Source: Ursus arctos (lineage: Eukaryota > Chordata > Mammalia > Carnivora > Ursidae). From it: 64,000 bases of DNA. How positions within the stretch are numbered: the stretch's first letter is position 1; each line of letters opens with the position of its first letter. The position numbers and the translations under genes are program-made. Shown here in pieces: positions 21,931 through 33,560 of this stretch. Under the pieces are notes generated by a model, which saw only the letters and a list, made by a program, of their open reading frames with translations, searched no databases and had not been told where the DNA came from. The stretch lies in assembly GCF_023065955.2 (NCBI RefSeq), contig NW_026622874.1, forward strand, positions 5,934,001 to 5,998,000. Reading direction: 5' to 3'.

Positions 21931-23420
21931 GGTCAGGAACGTCAGAAGCACAGAACAGTATCTTATCACGGCAGAACTTCTTCACAGAAACACAGAATGA
22001 GCCGTAGGGAGTGCCTGAGTGGCTCGTTTGTGAGCCGGGCAGGAAGGCCATTTACCCGCGTTGAGGGATTTAAATCACGTTTGACTGCCGCTGCCAAAGG
22101 AACACACGTTCACAGAAAATAGACTTGTCTCACACTGTGAAGAACGGTTGGCGAGAACGGTTACTTCGAGAATGGGGGACGTTGGGAACAGCAACGGTTG
22201 ATTTTAAAACCAGGAAATGATTTTGAGTGGTTGCTTTTGGCTCTTGAGGTGAAAAGAGGTTACAGGTCCTGCTCTTCTGTTGTGACTTGAGGACGCGTGC
22301 CGAGTCTGTAGTCCTGAGGAATCAGCCTTTATTAATAGTTGGTGTGGAATAATTTATAGCCAATCGTATGTTCAGAGAAGTTGAGGAAACCCTAAGTTGC
22401 TACAACCTGCGTTGGAATTTGCTAGTATGTACATTTACAAGTGAGAGTGGTAAAAAAATAGGTGTGGAGCAGGAAGAGGCTTAGTCGGACAGATTTACAA
22501 ATTACGTAAAAATACTAGGCACCCAGAGCCCGTGGTTATTCATCGTCTTAATAATCAGCTGGTAGTTTGCCGCAAACACTTGAATGTGTCATTTGTTACT
22601 GAACCAGGAAGATCACCAGTGAACTTCATTCAGTCTCTTTGGAAACGACTGTTATCATATCCGTGACTTTATGTCAGAAAGCAAAGCTGAATATCCTCAC
22701 TTGGTCTACATTCAGCCATTCAGTGCATTTGCGGTGTCAACATTTTGTCGCAAAGGGCCAAGGTAGAAACATTTCTGAACAAAATCCTCACCCTCAGCCA
22801 TGAGTATATAATATTCAATAGCTTAGAAATTAACTTTTCCTGTAGATTTGATATGTTTTAAAAATAAGTTTTACCTTAAATTATAAGACAAAACAGCACT
22901 TATACAAAACTTCCACTCTGGTGAAGTCATTTTGACAGCGAACATTGTTGGAATCACAAGTAACGTCAAGCTGCTTTATCTAATTCACATGCCGTCCAAA
23001 GTAAAAAGAAACAAGATCTCTATTTCCACACAGATTTGCAGCAGATAAACCTTTTGAGCTCCAACTACAGTTAGCATTAGTTTTTGGGGTTTGATGCAAG
23101 TGACAAGGAAATGTCCATAGTTCAAAACCCAGTCACCGGCAATTGCGACCTTCCACCTAGCCTTTAGTTAGAAGTGATTAATCTGCAGTGTATCGACATG
23201 CTTGAACTACAAGTATCAGGAGAAAAATCTAATAGCATTGTATAGATGCTTTCCAAGTGAGGAATATGCCGTTAAAATTACATGCTCACGAATTGATACT
23301 AGTAGCTGTCTTTGTGAAGACATTTTCACATGAAATACGGCAACTCCCATTACAGATCAGCACGTGCACAGGAACATGAGCCGTAGATTCTGATGATAGG
23401 GAACACTGACTTTGCGCCCC
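21900..23420 (+). pseudogene. hAT transposase fossil related to GTF2IRD2/ZBED5/SCAND3-type domesticated transposases
   Basis: No single frame is open, but family blocks appear in order on the + strand in changing frames. LSRQNFFTETQNE is at about 21960-22000. AGRPFTRVEGFKSRLTAAA is at about 22035-22095, and an ERLARTV-like block at 22140. EVEETLSCYNLRWNLLVC is at 22377-22430. NPVTGNCDLPPSL with LEVINLQCIDMLE is at about 23125-23200, and SSCLCEDIF with a TDQH-like block at about 23300-23360. These correspond to the middle and C-terminal hAT dimerisation parts (families usually read NPF...LP, LIELQ, STYLCEQ.FS, LTDEHL). There are many stops and frameshifts, so it is a dead copy. The comparison is from memory of these proteins. 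Confidence 0.7.
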
Positions 23421-23506
23421 AATTAAGCAAATGGTCATACTCTCCTTCCCCGCAAAAAAATTTACATTTTTGTGTTAGTATACCTGTATTATAAAACTCT
23501 CACTCA

Positions 23507-23701
23507 GGGGCGCCTGGGTGGCACAGCGGTTAAGTGTCTGCCTTCGGCTCAGGGCGTGATCCCGGCGTTCTGGGATCAACCCCCACATCAGGCTCCTCCG
23601 CTATGAGCCTGCTTCTTCCTCTCCCACTCCCCCTGCTTGTGTTCCCTCTCTCGCTGGCTGTCTCTATCTCTGTCGAATAAATAAATAAAATCTTTAAAAA
23701 A
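23507..23701 (+). mobile_element. SINEC, young arctoid type, sense, 14-bp target-site duplication
   Basis: It is full length from GGGGCGCCTGGGTGGCACAG to AATAAATAAATAAAATCTTT plus an A-tail. AAAACTCTCACTCA occurs at 23493-23506 and 23702-23715. Confidence 0.95.
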
Positions 23702-24594
23702 AAAACTCTCACTCAATTATTATTTTATTTTGAATTTTGCCAATAAAAATTTGTGGAGATTGTTTTCTATCTTACTGTATATCTTGCTTTTTCCTCTTGG
23801 CCGGCCAAGCCTGAAGTGTTCACTACTTGGCCCTTTACAGGAAAGATTGGCCAGCTCCTCTTGTAGATAACAGTGAATTCTAGTAGGAAATGAGAATAAC
23901 TGATGGGTGCTTGTACAGGGAGAAAAGTTTGCCTAGAGAAGTCAGAGCTAGAGAACACCACAAGAAGGAAATGACTGGGAGTGGTCGGGCAAGAAAGAGA
24001 GTCTAGGTTCTGCACTGTTGAAATCAATGAAAGGGGAGTCAGTCGAGGTGGAGGGAAATGGCTCCTCGGTCATGTTAGAGTAGAGTGGTTTAAAAAAAAA
24101 AAAAGTGGAAATATCATGCCCACCCACAAATCCTATTTTTCAGCCTCAGTGGATTACCTCCGTTCTTGGACATTGTACTCCTCTACTCTTTGCCTTTATT
24201 TCTGTTCTCCCTGGCACCTTTCGTGCCAGTGCCCATTCCTCTCCCTGTCGTCCTGTTGAAGTCCAGCTAATACTCCAGAATTGTCTCAAAGTCTGCATTT
24301 TAAAAGTCTTCTCCAGAATTCCCAGTTTGAATTAATCTTTCTCATTGCATTTCAGCTCTACATTTTTTTAGTACTGCCATTAGATGAGTAACGTACGTAC
24401 ATCTCTGATTTTTGGGGTACAGCTTAAGGAGATTAAGTAAATGATATGAACGCTGCTATCTTTAGCTAAAATGTACTTACAGGGCTGTGTAACTTAGTGG
24501 TCATGGAGTTTATCTGATTTCAGACATATCCAGGGGTTCAAACAGTGTCATTACATTGCTTGTCTTTATATCCCTTACACAGAGGGATTGTGTG

Positions 24595-24800
24595 TTTTGG
24601 ACTTCAGATTGTGACCCACTGGTGGGTCATAAAATCAATTTAGTGGGTTACAACCAGCATTTAAAAAGTTAAATAAAATAGAAAATGACAGAGTTCAAGC
24701 AGTAAGAGGGATTATTGTTTCATGACATTTATTTCTTTTATAATACATATTGAATCATCATAAATCGTATTATTGTGGGTTTTAGTCAGAATTGTTTAAA
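24595..24800. repeat. DNA-transposon-like fragment
   Basis: GTGACCCACTGGTGGGTCAT and AATCAATTTAGTGGGTTACA, followed by AAATAGAAAATGACAGAG, resemble a nonautonomous mammalian hAT repeat. The family is not assigned. Confidence 0.4.
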
Positions 24801-24967
24801 AGTCATAATGTAGAACTTTGCACATGCTAGTTGCTCTGTTAAATTGAGTGAAAGGATATTTGACTTGGATTTACCATACATATACGAGACTTTTGGGATT
24901 AATTTGTCAATGCAGATATAAGCTACATAGGTTTGTCAGAAAAATTTGTAAGAGTAAATTAAACACA

Positions 24968-25150
24968 GGGGCGCCTGGGTAGCGTAGTCGTTAAGCGTCT
25001 GCCTTCGGCTCAGGGCGTGATCCCGGCGTTCCGGGATCAAGTCCCACATCAGGCTCCTCGGCTGGGAGCCTGCTTCTTCTTCTCCCTCTCCTCTGCTGTG
25101 TTCCCTCTCTCGCTGGCTGTCTGTCGAATAACTAAATAATAAAAAAAAAA
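24968..25150 (+). mobile_element. SINEC, young arctoid type, sense, 15-bp target-site duplication
   Basis: The head GGGGCGCCTGGGTAGCGTAG, a slightly shortened body and an A-tail are present. AGTAAATTAAACACA occurs at 24953-24967 and 25151-25165, identical in both copies. Confidence 0.95.
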
Positions 25151-25741
25151 AGTAAATTAAACACAAACACGTACCTGGTTAGCGAACTTATAGCAGTTTA
25201 TTGTGATGAATTTTCAAAAGCTTTTAGGTGATAAAGACTTAAATCCACTCTGACAGTGTTTTCTGTGGTAGGTAGATATAACACGGTAGAGGTACGGATT
25301 GCTTAAAAATCTGTATTTTGTTATAAACATAGAAATGTGTAGATACAGAAATAGTGTCCAAATACCAAATTTTGGATAGCAAAATTTTGCCTAATTTTCA
25401 TTGACAGAAAGCCTGACATATCGTTCTCTCTCCTCTTGAGTTTAGTCTTACCTGTTCCTTTTGCATTTGACATTTGAATTAACATTTTTTTTTCCAGAGG
25501 CATTTCTCCGTGAAAAATAGTCTGTGCATACCAGTCATTAATTACATTAGAATAAAATTTACAGGGTAACCGGAAGAGAGCTGAAATATTCCAGTAGTCA
25601 AATCTCCTATAAATTGCCAGTTTTTCTTAGTTTAGGGCAAGCTTGTGGTATATTAGTCTCAAGAGTAGAAGTCCTAGTATCTCGGTTATCATTAAAGATT
25701 ATCTTTTGAATATTTATAAAATATTAGAAAATAAAATCATT

Positions 25742-25906
25742 GGAGCGCCGGGGTGGCTCAGTTGGTTAAGTGTCTGCCTTGGGCATCCAGTCCTGCATCA
25801 GGCTCCCTGCTCAGCCGGGAGTCCGCTTCTCCCTCTGACCCTCCCCCCATCTCGTGCTTTCTCTTTCTCTCTCTCTCTCTCAAATAAATAAATAAAATCT
25901 TTTAAA
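25742..25906 (+). mobile_element. SINEC, sense, with internal deletion
   Basis: The head GGAGCGCCGGGGTGGCTCAG is followed by a shortened body that lacks the usual CAGGGTCCTGGGATCGAGC block. The tail is CAAATAAATAAATAAAATC. AAAATCATT flanks both sides. Confidence 0.9.
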
Positions 25907-25914
25907 AAAATCAT

Positions 25915-27515
25915 TTAGAAATGTTGGCAAGTCTAGTTTTAGATTCCAAAAAGGAAGTTTTGTTATACAATAACCATTAACCCCGATAGCCCTGGAGTAG
26001 CCAAATAACGTGCTTGTAGTGCTCCATGATTCAAGAGGCTGTGATGAATGAGTGGACTTTCATTTATAACCTTGTCAAATATCTCTGCAGCCAGTTTATG
26101 AAAAAATAGAGTCATAGCATACATGCATTTTATTTGCTTGAGAAGTGGTGTAATTTAACGAACAATCTTCAAATGTGACTAGAATATTCTTTTTCCTTAG
26201 GAAAAACTCATTAAATACAAACCTGCTTAATTGCATCAACACTGTGACATAAAAGTCTTACCACTTAGATATCATTGAGAATATTATGAATCAGTGAAAT
26301 TTGTCTCTTCTCCATATTTTCTTGTTCCCTGTTTCCTGTTTAGTTATTTCATGCCAGAGGAGAAAAAAAGCCAGGGAAATATTTAAAACAAAAATTTTAC
26401 TTCTTGAGTTAGCACTTGTAAACTGTTTAGAGGACGAAAGACATTTGTTTATTTATTTATTTATTTATTTATTGAAAGACATTTGAATGTTGGATTGTAG
26501 TTAGTCCTGTGAACTCCAGACTCTCTACTGGAATCCAGTTTGTGCTGAAGATAGAAATTGTTAGGAAAAAGCAAGGAGGGTGAATACAGAGGGGGCTCTA
26601 AGGACTAGCTGTTAGTGTCTTGGCAGCAGGATGACTAAAAGAGCTTCCTGTTCTCCCTAAGAAGACTTAGTCTAAAAGCATATCTGTTCTAGGAGATGTT
26701 CTTTCTCTGCAACACAGTTCATGTATTGTATGCTTTCAGATGTTGTAGCATTGTTTCTTTGGAATGTAGTTTCTTACAAAGCACAAACTTTGAAATAAAG
26801 ATTTTTTTTTTTTAATTAGAAATTCAGAGTTGGAAATCCTACGGTGTGTTCTATCCATACCTAGAGGTCTTTTTATTTTGGAGGGAGAAAAGATCGCTAA
26901 AGACTCAGTCTGTATCTTTAATTTCTTTTTTATTTTTCTGGGGTTCTGTACATACTCGTTAGGTCATGGATATAGTCAACTTTTTTACTGAACGCTGACT
27001 CCTTTGAGTAAAACGGAACTGATACAAGGATCAATAACCCTGAGTTCTAGTTTTTCCACTGTCTGGGGTATGTTTGGTCAAATCATTTGACGTCTTATGC
27101 CTGTGATTACACAGCCATAAAGTGGGCATAGCAGCTATGATCCAACCTGCAGTAGGGACCTTATATAAATATACCTGTACCCTCAGTCTGTAACTCCTAC
27201 TTCATGGAGAAAATGAAACCTCTGGTTACTCAAGCATGAACTTTTCACTTTCCATGCTCTGGTCTCAGTGTTCCCATTCATTCTTCCCCTCTATTTGCAC
27301 CTGTTCTCAGCTTTTCTCTCGGGGTGGGTGAAGTATTTGCCTTTGACTTTTGTTCCGTTGCCTTTGGGCCTTTGCAGAATTTTACTCCACTGGTCAGCTT
27401 CATTGTGACTAGCTCTTTCCCCTCTACAATACAGAGGTCTGGATATGTGAAAACAAAGTATGTGTTACCCTGCAGCTCGCTGTTGTCCTTAAAAGATCTC
27501 ATGAGCATATTTAAT
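25915..27515. other. Intronic stretch without a gene
   Basis: Only a (TTTA)n run at about 26447-26472 is notable. No exon or clear repeat family was seen. Confidence 0.4.
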
Positions 27516-27519
27516 TACT

Positions 27520-27870
27520 TCTTTTGATGACTGTACAGTATTTCACAGAACGGACATGGTGGATGGATGCATTTGATAGTTTCCTTGTTGGGCTCCATTC
27601 ATACTGTTTCTGATCTGTTGTGGTTATTGCCCACATGGCCTACACTGTATTCCTAAAAGTGGAAATGCTAGGTCCAGGGGTATCCACCTTTTTAAATTTC
27701 AGTAGATACTGTGAAGTTACTTTGCCGAGCAGTTGCAGTAAATCATCGTGCCCAAGAACGCTGTGTTGTTTCAACTCACTGTTCCCAAAATAGGAGTGGT
27801 CTCTTCGCTAATCTGGTTGGTATAGAATGGTATCTCATTGTTGCTTTGGTTTTGACCACGTATTAGTTAG
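27520..27870 (-). repeat. Old L1 ORF2 fragment
   Basis: ACAGTATTTCACAGAACGG, CTAAAAGTGGAAATGCTAGG and TAGATACTGTGAAGTTAC follow reversed distal L1 ORF2. The copy is very diverged. Confidence 0.5.
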
Positions 27871-28309
27871 CTAACTGTGTTTTCTCTTAGGTGAATTAAC
27901 TGTTAATAGCTTCAGCCTGGTTTTGTTGGATTACTTGCCCTCCTCTTAACACTTTGGTGGGAGCTCTCTCTGTTAGGATTATTATCTCCTTGACATATCT
28001 CATGAACATTACCTCTCGGTCTGTATTTTTCTTAAACTCGTTTAAAGGCATCTTATATTGGGTACTATTTTAAAGATAGTGTATGAGTAGGAGGTTGTTG
28101 TACCAGGTATTACATTTTACTGATTAATCGCTGAGAGCAACCATGGCAGAAAGGAGCGCCAAGTGTGTTTCGCATCTTAAATTATGATAAGGGAGCATTT
28201 CAGTTGAATTAGGGGGAAGAATAAATATTTTACTACTTGTTTTAGATAATCGACTCTCCGTAAATAAGAGAATAGTTTTCACACCTTGTACAAAAAGAGC
28301 TTTTAGATA

Positions 28310-28570
28310 GATGAATGAATGAATGAACGAACCTGATTCAGAGGTTAGGTTCTTTTCCTTGTAGAGCCTGCAGCAGCACCCTCTGCTTATTTCTGTCCCA
28401 GTATTTATGTTACACTGAACTTGCCCACTGATTCGTGTTTTCTTCTCCATCAGGGTTGTAAATTCCATCAAGGCAGGAGCCACGTCTTACTCATTGTAGC
28501 TCCTCATCGTCTAGTGTGATGTTAGCGCGTAGTGGGTACCCCATCTCTGTGGAATTGTGAATGAGCTTCT
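28310..28570 (+). repeat. GAAT-rich run and L2 3' end
   Basis: GATGAATGAATGAATGAACG is followed by L2-type sequence (CCATCAAGGCAGGAGCCACG, TCTTACTCATTGTAGCTCC, TAGTGTGATGTTAGCGCGTA). Confidence 0.55.
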
Positions 28571-30040
28571 TTGTCCCTTGTCTGTTCTGTCTTCTGTTCC
28601 CAAGAAGGTTTAGCACAGAATAAAATATAATATGGCAAGTTCTTTACTTTACCCTTAAACCCGTAACAGTAAAATAGTCAAGACAGGCCAGGGACTTGGA
28701 TTAGGATTGGGCAGGTGGGTAGGGGTAGAAGGGGATGGACTCCACAGAGATTCAGTAGGAAGTAGACCCCACAAGACCTTGGTGATTGAATGTTGAATGT
28801 TGATTTGAACAAAGGAGGAAATAAAAGACTGACCCGCAACTCTTGGAGATACTTGCTGGGATGTGTTCTAGAGAAACAGCTTTTTTCCCCATTCGTGTGT
28901 GGTTTCTGATGTATCTTGTCTCCCTAACACCAAAACCCGATGGCAAAGGTAGTGCATTTTCAACTCCTTGCTTTTCTTTGGAGAATTTTCTTTTGTGTTT
29001 TCTGCTCATTGCTCCCTCCAGTTGCTGAATTCTGTCCTAGTAACAGCTAATTTCCTCTGAGGGCAAGGTAGGGAAAGAATATGAGCAGGCGAAGCCAGAA
29101 CTCAGTTTAGCAGGCAGCCGGAAAGGAAAACAGAATAATTATGTGTTCATAATTCTTTATGCCGTCTCAAGGAGGTTTGTTTACCAGAGAAGAGGTTAGT
29201 AAGGCACATGGAGAGGCTGGAAGGGAGGGGATCCAAGGGCTCCGGGTTTGTTAAGGGGAAGCACGAAGCAGGTTATGGATAAAAGTAGGTGATAGACAAT
29301 GACACAAGGAGCCTCAGTTTTGAATGTGGCAAAAATGTTGAGATGACAGTTTTTGAGCAGTTTTCTGGTAGATGGTTATCATCAGACCGTGGGAGCCTGG
29401 AGGCAGGAGCAGCTGCTGCACGCTGTCAAGTCAGGAAAGCCTTCGATGGAGGAGCCTTTCGAATCTTTTTATCCTCTGGGTTTTTTCTCCTTGTTTGGTA
29501 CCCAAAAAAATTCTGATTGACACCTAGGGACTGTTTGTTGAAGGGGTGAGTTAGTTTTATGACTTTCTAGGTGTAATTATTCAATTTCAATAGCAGACTT
29601 TTTTTATTTGAAAAGTTTTTGCATTTGCTGTTCTACTCCAAGTACTTCTTCAAGGTAGTAGCTGTGGATTTCTTCTCTGCAGCTGTTGCCACTTCTAGTG
29701 ACGTTTATGCCCACACCGTTTCATTACATTAAATTAGTTTGCTCTAATCTTCGTGATGGAGTCTGTTAAACATTAGGCCTCGTAAGTAGAGCAGCGAAAC
29801 CATGGACCAGGTTTTGAAATAGATTGTTCCTCTCATTTTCAAGGATTTAAAAAATGAAATTACTTTCTTTTATTTAACAGAAATTACCCGTACTTATAAT
29901 TTTAATATATAGTAATCAGATGTGAATTTTCTCAAGACTCTTTAAATCTTAAATGTCAAATTGGTGAGCTCACTGAAATAATATCTTCATTTGGTAATAA
30001 AATGGTTTTACCTTCAAGGTGTTATAAGTGACATTTAAAT
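28571..30040. other. Intronic stretch with nothing firmly recognised
   Basis: No exon or named repeat was seen. A purine-rich part at 28680-28800 may be the unnamed ancient repeat class. Confidence 0.35.
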
Positions 30041-30044
30041 ATCT

Positions 30045-30220
30045 TATCTGTACTGCCCTTCATGCTGAGTGCTGTACTCCGAAGGAGGTATCATTATCGT
30101 AGATAAGTAGATGAGAAAGTTCAAAGAGATTAAGTAATTTTTCAAAAGCCACTTAAAACCCAGAGTTGGAATTTGAATATAGGTATCCCTGACTACAAAG
30201 GCCATCTTTCCACTGTGTCT
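30045..30220 (-). repeat. MIR SINE
   Basis: GAGGTATCATTATCGTAGAT, AGATGAGAAAGTTCAAAGAG and CCCAGAGTTGGAATTTGAAT form the reversed MIR core. Confidence 0.75.
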
Positions 30221-31128
30221 CATTTTCGCCCACCTTAAAAAAATATAATATGCACGTGCGTATGTGATGCATGTTTATGATGCAAGAAAACACCGAAAAG
30301 CTGTGACAGCATGGGTCATCTAACAACCCAGGGCTAATTCCTGTGAACATTTTAGTGTCTACTCCTCATCTTTTTTTTTTTTGGCAAACACACATGGTGA
30401 AGGAAATCTCCGGTGTTTTCATTTACGCCACATACCACACTCTCTCGGTACTACCTCACTGCTGACGTTAGTTGGGTGGGTTTCCCCTCATCAGGCAGTC
30501 CTGCGATGCCTGCAGAGAGCCCTGCAGTTTAACTCCGTTCTGATGCTGTCTACCTGGAGACAACATCAGATCCCAGGGGCCAAGGGTTCAAGTCCTACAA
30601 GACTCCCTCTTCACCCCGCAGTTACCGGTTCAGGTTATTACTTGTGCTTCTAACTCACAGATCATAGATCGGAGATTCCCATGACCTGCTCCTCAAATAA
30701 GGTTAGTTTGTCAGAGCTGCTGCCTAGACTGAGGAAGAGCCGTAGGAAGGAGGTGCACAGGAGGGGTGATGGAGAGGCTCGGAGCTCGCACGCCCTCTGC
30801 AAACGAGCGCCACTCTTCCAGTACCACTCCTCGTGTTTGCCCAGCCAGAAGCTCGCCAAACCCTATCCTTTGGGGTTTTTATGAAGGCTCCATTAGATAG
30901 GCATGATTGATTAAGTCATTGGCCATAGATGATGGATTCAGCCTGCAGCCCTTCCCTAGAAATTTCCAACCTTTTAATCTTGGTTGGTTCCCCTGGCAAC
31001 CAGCCCCCTATCCTTAGGTTACCTAAGGGCTTTTCAAAAGCCACCTCATTAACAGAAGCACAAGTGTGGTTGAGAAGGGGTTTGTTAAAAATAACAAAAG
31101 CCAGCTTTATCTTATCGCTTAGGAGATT

Positions 31129-31766
31129 TTTTTTTTAAGGATTTTATTAGAGAGAGGGAGAGAGAGAACACGCTTGAGCCGGGAGAGGGACAGAGGTTGG
31201 AGGGAGAAGCAGACTCCGTGCTGAGCAGGGAGCCTGACCCAGCTCCATCCCACTGTTGGAGGATTGCAGGGTTCTTGGCTCACGGGTAGAAGAATGAATC
31301 TCCTGGACACAAAAGGGTGAAGTGTTGTGCAAGTTTATTAAGTGAAGGTGAGAACAGAAAGGAAAGAGAACGCGCTCTCTAGAGTGAGAGGGGTCCCAAA
31401 TGGGTTGCCACTGAGGCTTTTTAGGCCGGTCTTTTATTGAAAATTTGACCAGGGAGCTTGTGGCCTTGAGATTCCTATGCCATCTTGGTCTGAGGAAGGA
31501 CAATTGATAACACCCTTAATGACTTCTTTTTTGGTCATTTTCTGTGATTACACTGTAGCCGCCATAGAAAAATACTCCCTAACATCCAGGGCCAAGTGAT
31601 CTGGTCTTTTCCCTTATCTCTTGTTCACTCTTTCAGATCCTAGTCAGGGGCCCCCTGTCTCTTCCTTACTCTACCTGAATCCTTTCCTTACTCACCAGGA
31701 CCCTGGGGTCATGACCTGGGCCAACATGACCTGAGCTCAACCGACTGAGCCACCCAGGCGCCCCCA
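31129..31766 (-). mobile_element. SINEC, antisense, split by a solo LTR
   Basis: The left part is 31129-31253 (poly-T, GGATTTTATTAGAGAGAGGG and body). The right part is 31695-31766 (CCAGGACCCTGGGGTCATG to GCCACCCAGGCGCCCCC). CTTAGGAGATT at 31118-31128 and 31767-31777 is the target-site duplication of the SINE. Confidence 0.85.
31254..31694 (-). mobile_element. Solo LTR of an ERV1-like endogenous retrovirus
   Basis: This 441-base block starts TG and ends CA. It sits exactly inside the SINEC, flanked by CCAC (31250-31253) and CCAG (31695-31698), which fits a 4-bp target-site duplication with one change, as for gammaretrovirus-like elements. On the - strand there is an AATAAA (complement of 31334-31339) near the 3' end, and another (31433-31438) about 100 bases upstream. 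No internal viral genes are present. The family is not assigned. Confidence 0.65.
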
Positions 31767-31799
31767 CTTAGGAGATTCTAAGGGTTTTTAGGAGCTCTG

Positions 31800-31809
31800 C
31801 CAAATTTAT

Positions 31810-31848
<39 letters not shown>

Positions 31849-31862
31849 ATCTATCTATCTAT
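31800..31862. repeat. (TCTA)n tetranucleotide microsatellite
   Basis: About a dozen TCTA/ATCT units with one interruption, embedded in the LTR end. Confidence 0.9.
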
Positions 31863-32459
31863 TATAAATCGCAATATCCTACACATATACCCATGAGAGT
31901 CCATATCTAAAATTAGTTGACTTCTATTTATACATACCTAAGAAAAGTCCATTCTGATATTTCTGCACTATCAGGAGTGAGAAGAGAAATATGTATATGA
32001 TGGAAACTATTATATTCTGTATACTAGTGCTTTCTAATGCTGATTCAAGTGCTGATTTGATAAAGTTGTTACCAGTCCAACAGGAGATAAGGAAAATGTA
32101 ACGATGATGAAAATGAATTTGCTCGACATAATGAAGGACTGTCTTATATTCTAGTTCTTTAATCATTTTTGGAGAATTAATATGTTGTTTCCTCTATGAA
32201 ATGTTGGTAAAACTGTGGTGTATTGTTATGGTGATGATGGTGATGTTACTTTGCAAAATATAATGACAAAAGAAGGGTAATCCTATGTTGTGCTCCCTGC
32301 TTCAGGGTTTTAAAATTTTACTGCTTTCTGAAATTTACAAGCCTTGTAACAATGGTCTTAGTTAGCTTCTTGTAATTAACAACAAAAGTATTTGACCTTG
32401 TGCTATTTGACCTTGGGTTACATTACATATATTAATTTTTCACCCTTATTATTTATTGA

Positions 32460-32633
<174 letters not shown>

Positions 32634-32864
32634 TGAGTAAGACACCACGCAAGAATGGGTTCTGTGCATGTCAGCGGAGATGTTTTTGTAAGAAAGTGAT
32701 ACTTTTGATGGCCATGGGATAATTTTTTCTTTGTAAATTATTTGACAGGTACAATGATTTATTTAAAGTCTTCCACACAAATGTGTGTTTGATTGTATAC
32801 AGTTTAAGATAGAATGAAAAAAAAAGTGAGCCTATTTACAAAATAGTTTTTTATACAGGATTAT

Positions 32865-33270
32865 TCTTTTTTTTTACGTTTTTATTTAAATTCCAGTTAA
32901 CATACAGTATAATATTAGTTTCAGGTGTACAATATAGTGATTCAGTGCTTCCATATGTCACCCGGGGCTCATCAAGACAGGTGCACTCCTTAATCCTCAT
33001 CACCCGTTTCCCCCATCCCCCGTCCACCTCCCTTCTGGTGACCGTCAGTGTGTTCTCTAGAGTTAGGAGTCTCTTTCTTGGTTTGTCTCTTTTTTCCCTT
33101 TGCTCATTTGTTTTGTTTCTTAAATTCCATATGTGAGTGAAATCATGGTATTTGTCCTTCTCTGACTGACTTATTTCGCTAATCATAATACTCTAGCTCC
33201 CTTCATATCGTTGCAAATGGTGAGATTTCATTCTCTTTTATGGCTGAGTAATATTCCATTATATATATAT

Positions 33271-33317
<47 letters not shown>

Positions 33318-33560
33318 AGATCTTCTTTATCCATTTGTCTATTGATGGACTCTTAGGCTATTTCCATAGTTTGGCTATTGTGGATAACGCTGCCATAAAC
33401 ATTGGGGTGCATGTATCCCTTTGAATTAGTGTTTTTGTATTCTTTGGGTAAATACCTAGTAGTGGGATTGCTGGGTCATAGGGTACTTGTATTAACTTTT
33501 TGAGGACCGTCCGTACTGTTTTCCACAGTGGCTGCTCCAGTGTGCATGAGGTTCTCCTTT
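32865..33560 (-). repeat. L1 3' end and distal ORF2 with internal CA repeat
   Basis: In reverse it holds the carnivore L1 3'UTR (CCAGTTAACATACAGTATAA, CACCCGGGGCTCATCAAGAC), then ORF2 (TGGCTGAGTAATATTCCATT, ATTGTGGATAACGCTGCCAT, AGTGGGATTGCTGGGTCATA). It begins about 230 bases after the kinase exon ending at 32632. Confidence 0.88.
33259..33316. repeat. (TA)n(CA)n microsatellite in L1
   Basis: TATATATATATATACACATA is followed by about 20 CA units. Confidence 0.92.

Larger units (their letters stand above)
21390..23430 (+). mobile_element. Ancient hAT (Charlie-like) DNA transposon with internal region
   Basis: The 5' part (21395-21660) holds ACAAATTTGGCTCACCGCC, TTTTTGTACAGCCCACAGG, AAAAATCAAAAGAAGAAGAT, ATAAAGTTCTGCTGGAATGG and GTGGCTGCTTCTGCACG. 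This is the noncoding end of a common mammalian hAT family whose short copies are widespread; the one at 52377-52600 is in reverse. The degenerate transposase follows from about 21900. The left end is near 21390. The right end is not defined. Confidence 0.7.
30470..31885 (+). mobile_element. ERVL-like LTR, copy 2, carrying nested insertions
   Basis: It shares landmarks in order with 1-720, including TAGGCATGATTGATTAAGTC with ATTGGCCATAGATGATG, GGTTCCCCTGGCAACCAGCC and GGGTTTTTAGGAGCTCTG. The end is overgrown by a TCTA microsatellite before ATTATAAATCGCAATATC. A SINEC with a solo LTR inside it is inserted at 31129-31766. The subfamily is not assigned. Confidence 0.5.

Noticed and set aside
1..31885. 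The two ERVL-like LTR copies as ends of one provirus
   Set aside because: They are about 30 kb apart with three CDC42BPA introns' worth of unrelated sequence between them and no gag-pol-env, so they are separate solo copies.
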